A stretch of 64,000 nucleotides of DNA from Flavobacterium cutihirudinis. Lineage in GTDB: Bacteria; Bacteroidota; Bacteroidia; Flavobacteriales; Flavobacteriaceae. This document shows positions 27,001 to 35,012 of the stretch, piece after piece. Each line of letters starts with the position of its first letter. The stretch's first letter is position 1. Position numbers and translations under genes: made by a program. A model generated the notes under the pieces. It made no database searches. It worked only from the letters and a program-made list of their open reading frames with translations, and was not told where the DNA came from. Where the stretch lies: positions 1,265,120 to 1,329,119 of the forward strand of contig NZ_QRDQ01000007.1 in assembly GCF_003385895.1 (NCBI RefSeq), read 5' to 3'.

Positions 27001-27858
27001 ATGGAAGCACTTCTTATTTATATTGCAAAATCTACAGGTTTAGTTATTCTATTTTTCTGTGCTTATCATTTTTTACTGCGAAAAGAAACTTTTTTTAATA
27101 GTAATCGTTGGTTTCTGCTTATTGGTTTAATTACTTCAGCTGTTTTGCCACTTGCAGTTTATACAAAAATTATCTGGGTCACTCCTGCTCCAATCCGCAA
27201 TTTAAATATGAACCAGATTGCTTCCATTCAAAACTCACAAACTGAAAAAATCTTTGAGATCAATTGGTTCATAATTGCCACTACTATATATTTTATTGGC
27301 TTTCTTGTTCTAATGATAAAACTGGCAATGGATTTTTACAGTCTTCATTCTATTTTAAGAGGAAAGAAAATTCAGCAGCAAGCCGACTTTAAATTTATCG
27401 ATACAACCGAAAACATTGCTCCATTTTCTTATTTTGAATATATCGTGTACAACTCATCAATGTATACTGATTCAGAATTGAAAAACATTATCGAACATGA
27501 AAAAGTACACAGCGATCAAAATCATACTGTTGATGTTCTTGTATCCCGCTTTTTTTGTCTGATATTTTGGTTTAATCCCGTAATCTGGCTTTATAAAAAA
27601 GCGATTACTCAAAACCTGGAGTTTATTGCTGATAAAGAAGCTGCTGAAAAAATAGCAGATAAAAAAGCGTATCAGTACACCCTTTTAAAAATCACAACAC
27701 ATGAAAGCTGTGTTGCAATCACCAATCATTTTTATCAATCATTAATCAAAAAACGAATTGTTATGTTAAACAAAAATCAATCAAAAAAAAAGAAGTTCCT
27801 GGAAATTCTACGTAGTGATTCCGGCGCTTATGGCTTTTGTTTTGTTATTTCAGATTGA
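27001..27858 (+). CDS. M56 (BlaR1-like) protease, copy 1, N-terminal part
   Basis: This 285-residue frame holds the membrane protease half of a BlaR1-like sensor: three membrane segments (about residues 5-20, 36-55, 88-108) and the zinc motif HEKVH near residue 165, followed by FNPVIWLYKKA and EFIADKEA as in M56 proteases. It stops early: after LNKNQSKK the frame runs into KKFLEILRSDSG instead of the fourth membrane helix. Copy 2 shows the expected continuation. The shift maps to a run of nine A at 27783-27791; one base fewer restores the frame to the ORF starting at 27815. Either this is a sequencing slip, a contingency (phase-variable) tract, or a broken gene. See the next entry for the remainder. 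Confidence 0.8.
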   Translation: MEALLIYIAKSTGLVILFFCAYHFLLRKETFFNSNRWFLLIGLITSAVLPLAVYTKIIWVTPAPIRNLNMNQIASIQNSQTEKIFEINWFIIATTIYFIGFLVLMIKLAMDFYSLHSILRGKKIQQQADFKFIDTTENIAPFSYFEYIVYNSSMYTDSELKNIIEHEKVHSDQNHTVDVLVSRFFCLIFWFNPVIWLYKKAITQNLEFIADKEAAEKIADKKAYQYTLLKITTHESCVAITNHFYQSLIKKRIVMLNKNQSKKKKFLEILRSDSGAYGFCFVISD

Positions 27859-28618
27859 AATAATTGCAAAAGAGAAAAGATCAATCAAAACAGAAGTTCA
27901 TCAGAGTAAAAATACTTCTGAAGATGTGTACAAAATCAGTAAAACAACATCCGATAAGGAAATCAAAGAAATTATTGAGAAATTAAAGAAAGACCACAAT
28001 ATCGAAGCTATAATTTCTGACGTTGAACGAAACTCTAATAATGAATTAACAACACTAAAGATTGAGCTAAAAAGAAATACTGAAGAGGCGCAAGTTTTTT
28101 TAATTAGAGGAAGTGTAGCTATTAAGGATTGTCAAATTGTGATAGGTACTGAAAGTGATGGTTCAAAAAAGATCGATTTTTTAACTGAAAATGATATTGA
28201 TGAAGTAAAAGTCGTAAAACAAGACCAGAAAGTTGAAGTGAAAAAAATTAAGAATTCTAAAATCAATTGCGATGTTAAAACTAATAGTAATACTCATACA
28301 AGCATTAGTACAAGCACTTGTACAAATACTGCCGATGTTAATGTAAATGTAAATACAAACGTTAACACAGATGCTAAACCTATCGTTGTAAGCTATAACT
28401 CTAACTTTTCAAATGAACCTAAAATTGTATACGTTTCAACAAATGAAAAGGGTAAAGTAAAATATGAAACAAAAGTTGTGTACATAGATAGAAATGTTTC
28501 AGATGATGCAAAAGATAAAGACAACAGTACATTTAAAATCAAAACCATCAATATCAAAAATGGCGAAGATGCTTCAAAGGATAACAAAGAAAGTGTAATT
28601 GAGATTGAAAGAAATTAA
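27815..28618 (+). CDS. M56 (BlaR1-like) protease, copy 1, C-terminal part
   Basis: This frame continues the preceding gene after the A9 run. It contains the fourth membrane helix (VIPALMAFVLLFQIEIIA) and the external domain, which matches copy 2 over about 100 residues (KISKTTSDKEIKEIIEKL against KITKTTTDQELKVIAEKI). The remaining region is rich in Asn, Thr and Val (DVKTNSNTHTSISTST, NVNVNTNVNTD). The nominal start is a GTG at 27815 inside the helix, which is unlikely to be a genuine start. It has no internal stops, arguing for recent or correctable disruption. There is no penicillin-binding domain, so what it senses is unknown. Confidence 0.7.
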   Translation: MIPALMAFVLLFQIEIIAKEKRSIKTEVHQSKNTSEDVYKISKTTSDKEIKEIIEKLKKDHNIEAIISDVERNSNNELTTLKIELKRNTEEAQVFLIRGSVAIKDCQIVIGTESDGSKKIDFLTENDIDEVKVVKQDQKVEVKKIKNSKINCDVKTNSNTHTSISTSTCTNTADVNVNVNTNVNTDAKPIVVSYNSNFSNEPKIVYVSTNEKGKVKYETKVVYIDRNVSDDAKDKDNSTFKIKTINIKNGEDASKDNKESVIEIERN

Positions 28619-28646
28619 GAATCCTCTTTAAAAAGTAAAAAAAACA

Positions 28647-29015
28647 ATGCAAAAACTCACCAATAAAGAAGAAGAGATAATGCACATTTTATGGAAGTTA
28701 AAAAAAGCTTTCGTAAAAGAAATTCAGGCAGAAATAACTGAAGATCAACCGCATTACAACACGCTTTCGACTATAGTTCGCAATCTTGAAGAAAAAGGTT
28801 TTGTAGCACACAATGCTTTTGGGAACACACATCAATATTATCCTGCAGTTACTTTAGAAGCCTATAGTAAAAAGTACATGAATACAGCTATTGATAATTA
28901 TTTTAACAGCTCATATAAAAATATGGTTTCATTTTTTGCAAAGGAAGAGAAAATTTCTGCCGATGAATTGCGTGAAATCTTAGCTATGATAGAAAACCCA
29001 AAAGAAGAAAAATAA
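28647..29015 (+). CDS. BlaI/MecI-family repressor, copy 2
   Basis: This 122-residue protein is identical to copy 1 at 117 positions (differences at residues near 13, 67, 79, 106 and 117) although many third codon positions differ. The winged-helix and dimerisation regions are all intact. It follows the split M56 gene by 28 bases with no operator of its own in that gap, so it is likely read from the promoter before copy 1. The conserved DNA-binding helix implies both copies bind the same operator array. Confidence 0.92.
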   Translation: MQKLTNKEEEIMHILWKLKKAFVKEIQAEITEDQPHYNTLSTIVRNLEEKGFVAHNAFGNTHQYYPAVTLEAYSKKYMNTAIDNYFNSSYKNMVSFFAKEEKISADELREILAMIENPKEEK

Positions 29016-29020
29016 CCACT

Positions 29021-30865
29021 ATGGAAGCACTTTTCATTTTTATCGCCAAAGCCAGCTGTTTAATAGCAGTATTTTATTTTGCCTATTATTTCCTGCTACG
29101 CAAAGAAACTTTTTTTACAGGAAATAGATATTTTCTACTGGCTGGATTACTAACTTCTGTTATTCTACCCTTTATAATTTATACAAAAGTCGTTTGGGTA
29201 GATCCTGTTCCTGTTTCGTACGCGCCAGTTGCAAATTATCATTATGCATCTTCATATACACCACAAATTGCAGAAGAAGAATCTTTCGAAATCGACTGGA
29301 ATTTAGTTTATCTGGCAATTTATGTCATCGGGTTTTCGGCATTTATGATAAAGTTTGCTATAGATTTTTACAGTTTAAATTCTGTTTTAAAAGGAAAAAA
29401 AATTAAGCAACAGGAAGATTTCAAATTGGTAGACGTTAATGAAAACATTGCACCTTTCTCCTATTTTGACTATATCGTGTACAATTCATCACTGTACAGC
29501 GAAGCAGAATTGCAAAGTATCCTGGAACATGAAAAAGTGCACAGCGATCAACATCATACAGTTGATGTAATCATTTCAAGAATTTTCTGTATTCTTTTTT
29601 GGTTCAATCCGCTTATATGGTTTTATAAAAAAGCCATTCTTCAAAATCTGGAATTCATAGCGGACAGTGAAGCTTCCAAAAAAATATCAGACAAAAAAGC
29701 CTATCAGTATACGCTTTTAAAAATAACAACACATGAAACTTGTGTTGCAATCACCAATCATTTTTATCAATCATTAATCAAAAAACGAATTGTCATGTTA
29801 AACAAAAATCAATCAAAAAAATGGAACTATTGGAAGTATTATGCAATAGTTCCGGCACTTGCAGCATTTGTACTTTTATTTCAAATAAAGACCATTGCGC
29901 AGGAAAAAGCAGCGACGGCAAAAACTATAAAAGAAAGCTCAACATCAGCTAATCAGGATTCAGAGACTTTCAAAATTACCAAAACAACTACAGATCAGGA
30001 ATTAAAAGTAATCGCTGAAAAAATCAAACAAAGTCATGGTTTTGATGTTGCTATTTCTAATATAAAAAGAAATGCAAATAAAGAATTAACAGGTATAAAA
30101 ATAAACATCAAGAGAGGATCTCAAGAAGTTCAAACTGTACAAATTAATGGAGATGAGGCAATAAAAAGTTTTGGTCTTGTAGTGTCAACAGAAGGGAATG
30201 ATGTCAAAAAAATTGGCGTTGTAACAGATGCTGAAACAAACAAATCAATGCAGCTTCAAGATCGCATCGCCGATGCTGAAGAAGTAAACAGCCCAGCAAA
30301 TAACGATATTGTGCCTCCTACACCTCCAACTCCTGCGAGTGTAGGCAATATTGTGCCTCCGGTACCACCAGTTGCTCCGGTATTTCCTGCAGGAGCGCTT
30401 CCACCTGCGCCAGCTGTCGACATGTCTAAAATGCCAAAACCTCCAGTTCCACCAAAGAATACAATGGACAAAGTTGCCATGCAAAAATTTGAAAAGGAAA
30501 TGGAAGAATTTGAAAAAAAGATGGAAAAATTTCAGCCTAATATAGATGCAATGTCTGCATATGGTGACGCTGTTAGTGAAATCATGTCGAAACGCGGAGC
30601 TATCTTTGAAAAAGAAATGGAAAAATATGAAGTTGCCATGCAAAAATTTAATTTTGACATGGACAAATTCAACATGGACATGAAAATGAAATTTGGTCCT
30701 GATTCACAAGAATATGAAAATAGCATGAAACAGTATCAACAGGATATGAAGCAACATCAACTTGAAATGAGACAATATCAATTGGAGATGAAGCAAAAGG
30801 AAAAACAAATGAAATTACGTGAAAAAGAATTGAAAAGATGGGAAAGAGAGAATAAAAAATCTTAA
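29021..30865 (+). CDS. M56 (BlaR1-like) protease, copy 2, full length
   Basis: This 614-residue sensor protease has four membrane segments in its first 290 residues, with zinc motif HEKVH near residue 169, and the fourth helix in AIVPALAAFVLLFQI near 285. The external part holds a shared domain (about 310-400), a Pro-rich linker (PPTPPTPASVGNIVPPVPP, about 425-475), and then a Met/Lys/Glu/Gln-rich coiled coil with repeats such as MQKFEKEMEEFEKKMEKF to the C-terminus. The BlaR1 penicillin-binding domain is absent. The gene starts 5 bases after blaI copy 2 and probably releases both repressors when its ligand or stress is sensed. The ligand is unknown. Confidence 0.85.
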   Translation: MEALFIFIAKASCLIAVFYFAYYFLLRKETFFTGNRYFLLAGLLTSVILPFIIYTKVVWVDPVPVSYAPVANYHYASSYTPQIAEEESFEIDWNLVYLAIYVIGFSAFMIKFAIDFYSLNSVLKGKKIKQQEDFKLVDVNENIAPFSYFDYIVYNSSLYSEAELQSILEHEKVHSDQHHTVDVIISRIFCILFWFNPLIWFYKKAILQNLEFIADSEASKKISDKKAYQYTLLKITTHETCVAITNHFYQSLIKKRIVMLNKNQSKKWNYWKYYAIVPALAAFVLLFQIKTIAQEKAATAKTIKESSTSANQDSETFKITKTTTDQELKVIAEKIKQSHGFDVAISNIKRNANKELTGIKINIKRGSQEVQTVQINGDEAIKSFGLVVSTEGNDVKKIGVVTDAETNKSMQLQDRIADAEEVNSPANNDIVPPTPPTPASVGNIVPPVPPVAPVFPAGALPPAPAVDMSKMPKPPVPPKNTMDKVAMQKFEKEMEEFEKKMEKFQPNIDAMSAYGDAVSEIMSKRGAIFEKEMEKYEVAMQKFNFDMDKFNMDMKMKFGPDSQEYENSMKQYQQDMKQHQLEMRQYQLEMKQKEKQMKLREKELKRWERENKKS

Positions 30866-30886
30866 TCTATAGTTTAAACATCATTT

Positions 30887-30916
30887 AAAAACCAGCGCCA
30901 AAAGCACTGGTTTTTC
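30887..30916 (+). terminator. Terminator after the BlaI-M56 operon
   Basis: AAAACCAG pairs with CTGGTTTT around a loop containing a weak GC pair, followed by T residues. Confidence 0.75.
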
Positions 30917-30955
30917 TATTAATAAAGTATTTTAATTTTATAAGAATAATATAAA

Positions 30956-32383
30956 ATGGAAAAAAAACTTATAATTCTTTTTTTATGTTTTAGCTTTTCA
31001 GTTTTAGCACAACAAAACACAAAAGACATTTATATTCTGATGGATAAGACAGCTTCTGTATTAAAAGAAAAATCAAAAGCTAATTCTATCTCTATTGGCG
31101 TTGTCAAAAATGGCAAAACATATACGCGTCATTACGGCGAAATTGACAAGGGAAAAGAAAATATTGCCAATAATAATACTGTTTTTGAAGTAGCGTCTAT
31201 TACTAAATTATTTACTGGTTTACTTACCGCCCAAGCTGTTCTAGAAGGAAAATTAAACCCTGATGACGATATTAGAAAATATATTTCAGGCTCGTATCCA
31301 AATTTAGAATATAACGGAAAACCAATAACTGTAAAGGATTTAGTCTCTTTTAGAACTGGTTTTAACAAAGATCTTCCGGATAATGATGAACTCCGAAAAA
31401 ATCGCAATGATAGTAGTTATTTAGCTTTCAAAAAAATTGATGAATCTTACACCAAAGAAAAATTCTTTGAAGATCTCAAAACCATAAAACTGGACACTTT
31501 ACCGGGAACCAAGTTTAAATACAGTAACGGAAGTTTGAACCTGACAGCTCATATCTTAGAAAATGTCTACAAGAAAAGTTACGAAACCCTGCTAAAAGAA
31601 AATATATTCTCTAAGCTGAATATGACGTCAACTGGAATAAATTTAGATTCAAACACAGTTATCGCAAATGGTTACAATCTAAAAGGAGTTCGAATGCCTG
31701 GCATTTCTGATAATCTTTGGGGTGCTGCTGGTAAGTTAAAATCTACTTTAAGTGATTTGACTAAATTCATTGCTTATGAGTTGAATAACAAAAATAAAAT
31801 TGTTCAGGAATCGCAGCGAAATCTCTTAAATAGCTCAACAACCTGGAACGGTTATTTTTGGGATTATATAGAAGTTGATGAAAACGGCAAAAATTGTTGG
31901 AAACATGGCGGTGCATTTGGTACCCAAAATATGCTTCTCATATATCCTGAGCGACAACTTGGTATATCTATTATTGTAAATATAAGTGATGAAAATACCG
32001 GAAATGCTTTAGGAGAAGCAATTATAAAATTATCTACTGATTTACTGAGTGAGAATAAAAAACAATCCGGAATTTATGGCTATAAAATAGTTGATGATAA
32101 AGTTGTTTTTACATATGAATATGACAAATCTTTAAATCCTGATCTAGTTAAAACTGTTTCAATTGCAGGTTCGTTCGATAATTGGAATCCAAATGACAAA
32201 AATTATCAAATGATTCAGAAAAACAAAAACACATTTGAGTTAGCGATTCCAAAATCGCAATTTGAAAAAGACAAAACGTACTTATTCAAATTTGTGATTA
32301 ATAAAACCGGATGGATGGAAGCTCCAAAAAATGTGATTAACAGAGAGGTCGATGGTGACGAAAATCTCATTCTTAAAATCTGA
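30956..32383 (+). CDS. Serine hydrolase with C-terminal glycogen-binding domain
   Basis: This 475-residue exported protein has a signal peptide (MEKKLIILFLCFSFSVLAQ). The beta-lactamase/PBP-like domain carries SITK in VASITKLFTG near residue 81, YSN in KYSNGSLNL near 189 and a HGG motif near residue 320. Residues about 390-475 form an AMPK/CBM48-type domain: VSIAGSFDNWNPNDKNY and TYLFKFVINKTGW are its typical W/N motifs. The combination of an S12-type hydrolase and a starch/glycogen-binding-type domain is unusual, and could serve as an esterase on glucans. It follows the BlaI operon terminator by 40 bases, so BlaI control is possible but unproven. Confidence 0.8.
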   Translation: MEKKLIILFLCFSFSVLAQQNTKDIYILMDKTASVLKEKSKANSISIGVVKNGKTYTRHYGEIDKGKENIANNNTVFEVASITKLFTGLLTAQAVLEGKLNPDDDIRKYISGSYPNLEYNGKPITVKDLVSFRTGFNKDLPDNDELRKNRNDSSYLAFKKIDESYTKEKFFEDLKTIKLDTLPGTKFKYSNGSLNLTAHILENVYKKSYETLLKENIFSKLNMTSTGINLDSNTVIANGYNLKGVRMPGISDNLWGAAGKLKSTLSDLTKFIAYELNNKNKIVQESQRNLLNSSTTWNGYFWDYIEVDENGKNCWKHGGAFGTQNMLLIYPERQLGISIIVNISDENTGNALGEAIIKLSTDLLSENKKQSGIYGYKIVDDKVVFTYEYDKSLNPDLVKTVSIAGSFDNWNPNDKNYQMIQKNKNTFELAIPKSQFEKDKTYLFKFVINKTGWMEAPKNVINREVDGDENLILKI

Positions 32384-32403
32384 TTTTTCAATATTCTAAA
32401 CTC

Positions 32404-32435
32404 AAAAAGACTTTGCAGGTGCAAAGTCTTTTTTT
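32404..32435 (+). terminator. Terminator after the serine hydrolase gene
   Basis: AAGACTTTGC pairs perfectly with GCAAAGTCTT across AGGT, followed by seven T. The stem also contains the TTG used as a possible -33 element for the next gene. Confidence 0.88.
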
Positions 32436-32438
32436 GTA

Positions 32439-32446
32439 TATCTTTG
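32439..32446 (+). promoter_or_regulatory. -7 element of the 46-residue gene
   Basis: TATCTTTG matches TAnnTTTG and lies just after the T run of the preceding terminator, 14 bases before the ATG at 32461. The nearest TTG (32413-32415) lies in the terminator stem, 23 bases away. Confidence 0.5.
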
Positions 32447-32460
32447 CAAAAAAATCTCCT

Positions 32461-32601
32461 ATGTATAAAATTTTAGCCAAACTAAATAAAATCCTTTTAC
32501 CAAGCTTTACGAAACAAGGTTTAGATATCTCAAAAGCAAAGAAATGGCAAATGGCTTTAATTGGCTACCGTGCTTATGTAACGAAGCGCGCTTTAGGATA
32601 A
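32461..32601 (+). CDS. Conserved-looking 46-residue protein
   Basis: This 46-residue basic protein (MYKILAKLNKILLPSFTKQG...) has ten Lys, two Arg and a few aromatic residues, with no signal peptide or membrane helix. The ATG at 32461 is supported by a -7 element 14 bases upstream. An earlier in-frame start at 32413 lies inside the terminator and is rejected. I recall similar short proteins in flavobacterial genomes, but cannot name a function. It precedes the EamA gene by about 60 bases. Confidence 0.6.
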   Translation: MYKILAKLNKILLPSFTKQGLDISKAKKWQMALIGYRAYVTKRALG

Positions 32602-32659
32602 TCAGTAAAAATACAGTCTCTATTAGGCAGAAAAATTTTCTTTTTCTGTGTCTTTTATA

Positions 32660-33505
32660 ATGAAAAATAAAGAAATTACCCTTCCTCCCGTTCCTGCAGT
32701 ATTATTGGCAATTATTAGTGTACAATGCGGAGCGGCGATTGCAAAAACACTATTTCCGGCAATTGGAGCCGCAGGTACCGCATCGATGCGTATTGGCGTT
32801 TCGGCAATACTACTTTTATTAGCTTACAGGCCCAATTTAAAAGCAATAACTGCTGCACAGTGGAAAATTGTTATTCCTTACGGCTTATCATTAGGCGCAA
32901 TGAATTTGGTCTTTTATCTCGCAATCGAAAGAATTCCAATTGGATTGGGTGTAACTTTAGAATTTATTGGCCCACTCGTGGTTGCAATAGCAGGTTCAAA
33001 ACGATTAGTTGATTATTTTTGGGTATTGCTTGCCGCAATGGGAATTTTATTAATGGCACCATGGACAAACAGTCGCTTGGATTCTGTGGGCGTTATATTC
33101 GCTTTACTAGCGGGCGCATTATGGGCGACATATATTGTTTTAGGCGGAAAAGTTTCAAAAATAATGAATGGCGGCGAAGCTGTTTCAACCGGAATGTTAT
33201 TTGCAGCACTTCTAATTTTGCCTTTTGGTTTCTTTGAAAATGGACTTTCAAATCTAACTCCTAAACTTTTCGGAATGGGAGTTGCTTTAGCACTTTTATC
33301 CAGTGCGATTCCCTTTACATTAGAAATGAAAGCTTTAGGTCAGCTTCCTCCAAGAACTTTTAGCATTTTAATGAGCCTCGAGCCCGCTGCTGCTGCAATT
33401 TGCGCTTTTATTTTCTTGCAGGAAAATCTAAGCTTTTCAGAAATTCTGGCAGTAGTTTGCGTTGTAATAGCTTCTGCTGGTTCGACATTGACAGCAAAAA
33501 GATAA
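32660..33505 (+). CDS. EamA-family exporter (RhtA-like)
   Basis: This 281-residue inner-membrane protein has ten predicted membrane helices in two EamA repeats. Typical motifs are GAAGTASMRIGVSAILL, the GLGVTLEFIGPLVVA segment near residue 100 and SLEPAAAAICAFIFLQENLS near residue 240. RhtA-like members export threonine, homoserine or other amino acids and metabolites. The ATG at 32660 is chosen over a GTG at 32648. The gene ends near a convergent terminator shared with the fasciclin gene. Confidence 0.87.
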   Translation: MKNKEITLPPVPAVLLAIISVQCGAAIAKTLFPAIGAAGTASMRIGVSAILLLLAYRPNLKAITAAQWKIVIPYGLSLGAMNLVFYLAIERIPIGLGVTLEFIGPLVVAIAGSKRLVDYFWVLLAAMGILLMAPWTNSRLDSVGVIFALLAGALWATYIVLGGKVSKIMNGGEAVSTGMLFAALLILPFGFFENGLSNLTPKLFGMGVALALLSSAIPFTLEMKALGQLPPRTFSILMSLEPAAAAICAFIFLQENLSFSEILAVVCVVIASAGSTLTAKR

Positions 33506-33519
33506 AGTTTTAAAATCTC

Positions 33520-33576
33520 AAAACTAAAAATTCCAAAATCCAATTTTAAACTTGGAACTTGGAATTTTTAGTTTTT
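33520..33576. terminator. Bidirectional terminator between EamA and fasciclin genes
   Basis: A perfect 16-bp stem (AAAACTAAAAATTCCA with its complement) surrounds a 24-base loop and ends in T on both strands. It carries the AATTCCAA word of the dispersed repeat class. Confidence 0.75.
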
Positions 33577-33590
33577 GAATTTGATTAGTT

Positions 33591-34145
33591 CTATTGTTTT
33601 GGCAATAATACAGCATCAACTACGTGAATTACACCGTTCGATTGATTCACATCAGCAATTGTTACTTTAGATTTATTTCCGTTCTCGTCTGTAATGTATA
33701 ATTCTTTTCCATCCATCCAAGCTGTTAAAGTTCCACCGCTAACCGTTTTAAGCGTTGCTTTTCCTTTTCCGGCTTTTATTGCTTTAGCAATATCTGATGC
33801 ATTCCATTTTCCTGCAACAACATGATAGGTTAAAATCGTTTGAAGCATTTTTTTGTTTTCTGGTTTCAATAATGTTTCAACCGTTCCTGCAGGCAATTTA
33901 TCAAATGCCGCATTTGTTGGAGCAAAAACTGTAAATGGCCCTTTTCCTTTTAAAGTTTCAACTAAATCGGCAGCTTTTACAGCAGCTACTAATGTTGTGT
34001 GATCTTTTGAGTTCACGGCATTCTCAATAATATTTTTGTTTGAATACATTGCAGCACCACCAACCATTACTGATTTTTGAGCAAAAGATGTGAATCCGAA
34101 TGTCAAAGCTAAAACTGCTGTGGCTAAAAATTTTCTAGTTTTCAT
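33591..34145 (-). CDS. Fasciclin (FAS1) domain protein
   Basis: This 184-residue exported protein has a signal peptide (cleavage near FTSFAQ). It has a single FAS1 domain with the H1 motif LKGKGPFTVFAPTNAAFDKLP near residue 65 and the H2-type motif NGVIHVVDAVLLP at the C-terminus. FAS1 domains mediate cell adhesion or matrix binding. The gene stands alone and is convergent with the EamA gene. Confidence 0.92.
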   Translation of the reverse strand: MKTRKFLATAVLALTFGFTSFAQKSVMVGGAAMYSNKNIIENAVNSKDHTTLVAAVKAADLVETLKGKGPFTVFAPTNAAFDKLPAGTVETLLKPENKKMLQTILTYHVVAGKWNASDIAKAIKAGKGKATLKTVSGGTLTAWMDGKELYITDENGNKSKVTIADVNQSNGVIHVVDAVLLPKQ

Positions 34146-34356
34146 AATTAATATTTTAAGTTATATTCTCATTTACGCTGGATTATTTGTTTTGGTTTTA
34201 GAGAAAATCAAAACAAACAGAATAAAACATGAAATATTCTCAAAATTCATTATAAAACAGACCTTTAGAAGCATAAAATATTTTTAATTATTTTTTGCAG
34301 ATACCTAAATTTTGTCTATATTTTATTATTAACTTTAAAATAAAAATCAGATTCAT

Positions 34357-34893
34357 ATGCAAAATCTACCTAAAAAAGTCAGAAGTAAAAAGTTAAATTC
34401 AAGAGTTGATTTAACTGCAATGGTCAGCGTTTCTTTTTTGCTGATTATATTTTTTATGGTTGTTGGGGAATTGTCTAAGGCGAAAGCTATGGGTTTGAGT
34501 TTACCTGAAAAATATTCTGATAAAGAATTTACCTGTATAATTCGTTGTGGTGGGGATTCAAATCGTATTATTACAATTTTATTAGATGAAAATAATAAAA
34601 TAATTACGTATTCAGGTCTTTTAGCTGTGACAAGGGAAAATCCAAAAAAATTAGATTATAGCAAAAACGGAATTCGTAAAGAATTATTTAAAAAAAACAG
34701 TAAAATTATAGAATACTCGACAGCACTTGGAAAACAAAAAAATGGTGCAATTGTAATCATAAAACCAAGTAAAAAATCAAATTTTAAAAATCTGGTAGAT
34801 ATTCTAGATGAAATGGCCATTGCTAAAATAGATACTTATGCAATTGTAAATGATTTTTCACCAGAAGAAACAGAACTATTAGCCTCAAAATAA
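34357..34893 (+). CDS. ExbD/TolR-like protein lacking the proton-relay Asp
   Basis: This 178-residue protein has one N-terminal membrane helix (about residues 24-42) and a periplasmic domain ending in an ExbD-like fold (GAIVIIKPSKKSNFKNLVDILDEM). It aligns with the ExbD opening: RVDLTAMVSVSFLLIIFFMV corresponds to the usual (E/N)VTPFIDVMLVLLIIFMV. The invariant membrane Asp is Ser here and the Pro before it is Ala. No ExbB/TolQ or TonB partner is adjacent. It may act without proton coupling, perhaps as a structural or partner subunit. Confidence 0.72.
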   Translation: MQNLPKKVRSKKLNSRVDLTAMVSVSFLLIIFFMVVGELSKAKAMGLSLPEKYSDKEFTCIIRCGGDSNRIITILLDENNKIITYSGLLAVTRENPKKLDYSKNGIRKELFKKNSKIIEYSTALGKQKNGAIVIIKPSKKSNFKNLVDILDEMAIAKIDTYAIVNDFSPEETELLASK

Positions 34894-34960
34894 AAAAAAT
34901 ATTTACAAAATGATTCATGACTCCGCGAATTGACAAACGTAAAACCTGAAACTCTAAACA

Positions 34961-34990
34961 AAAAAAAGTCCCACATTGCTGTGGGACTTT
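34961..34990 (-). terminator. Terminator of rpsA
   Basis: AAAGTCCCAC pairs perfectly with GTGGGACTTT across six bases. On the minus strand the stem is followed by seven T. Confidence 0.88.
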
Positions 34991-35012
34991 CTATTTATAA
35001 AAAAGCTAAGAA

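Noticed and set aside
30245..30643. Antisense frame over the M56 tail
   Set aside because: Driven by the repetitive Pro/Met codons; Gly/Ala/Trp/Phe-rich shadow.
26625..30865. Tandem BlaI copies as assembly artefact
   Set aside because: Many silent differences and diverged M56 partners show a real old duplication.
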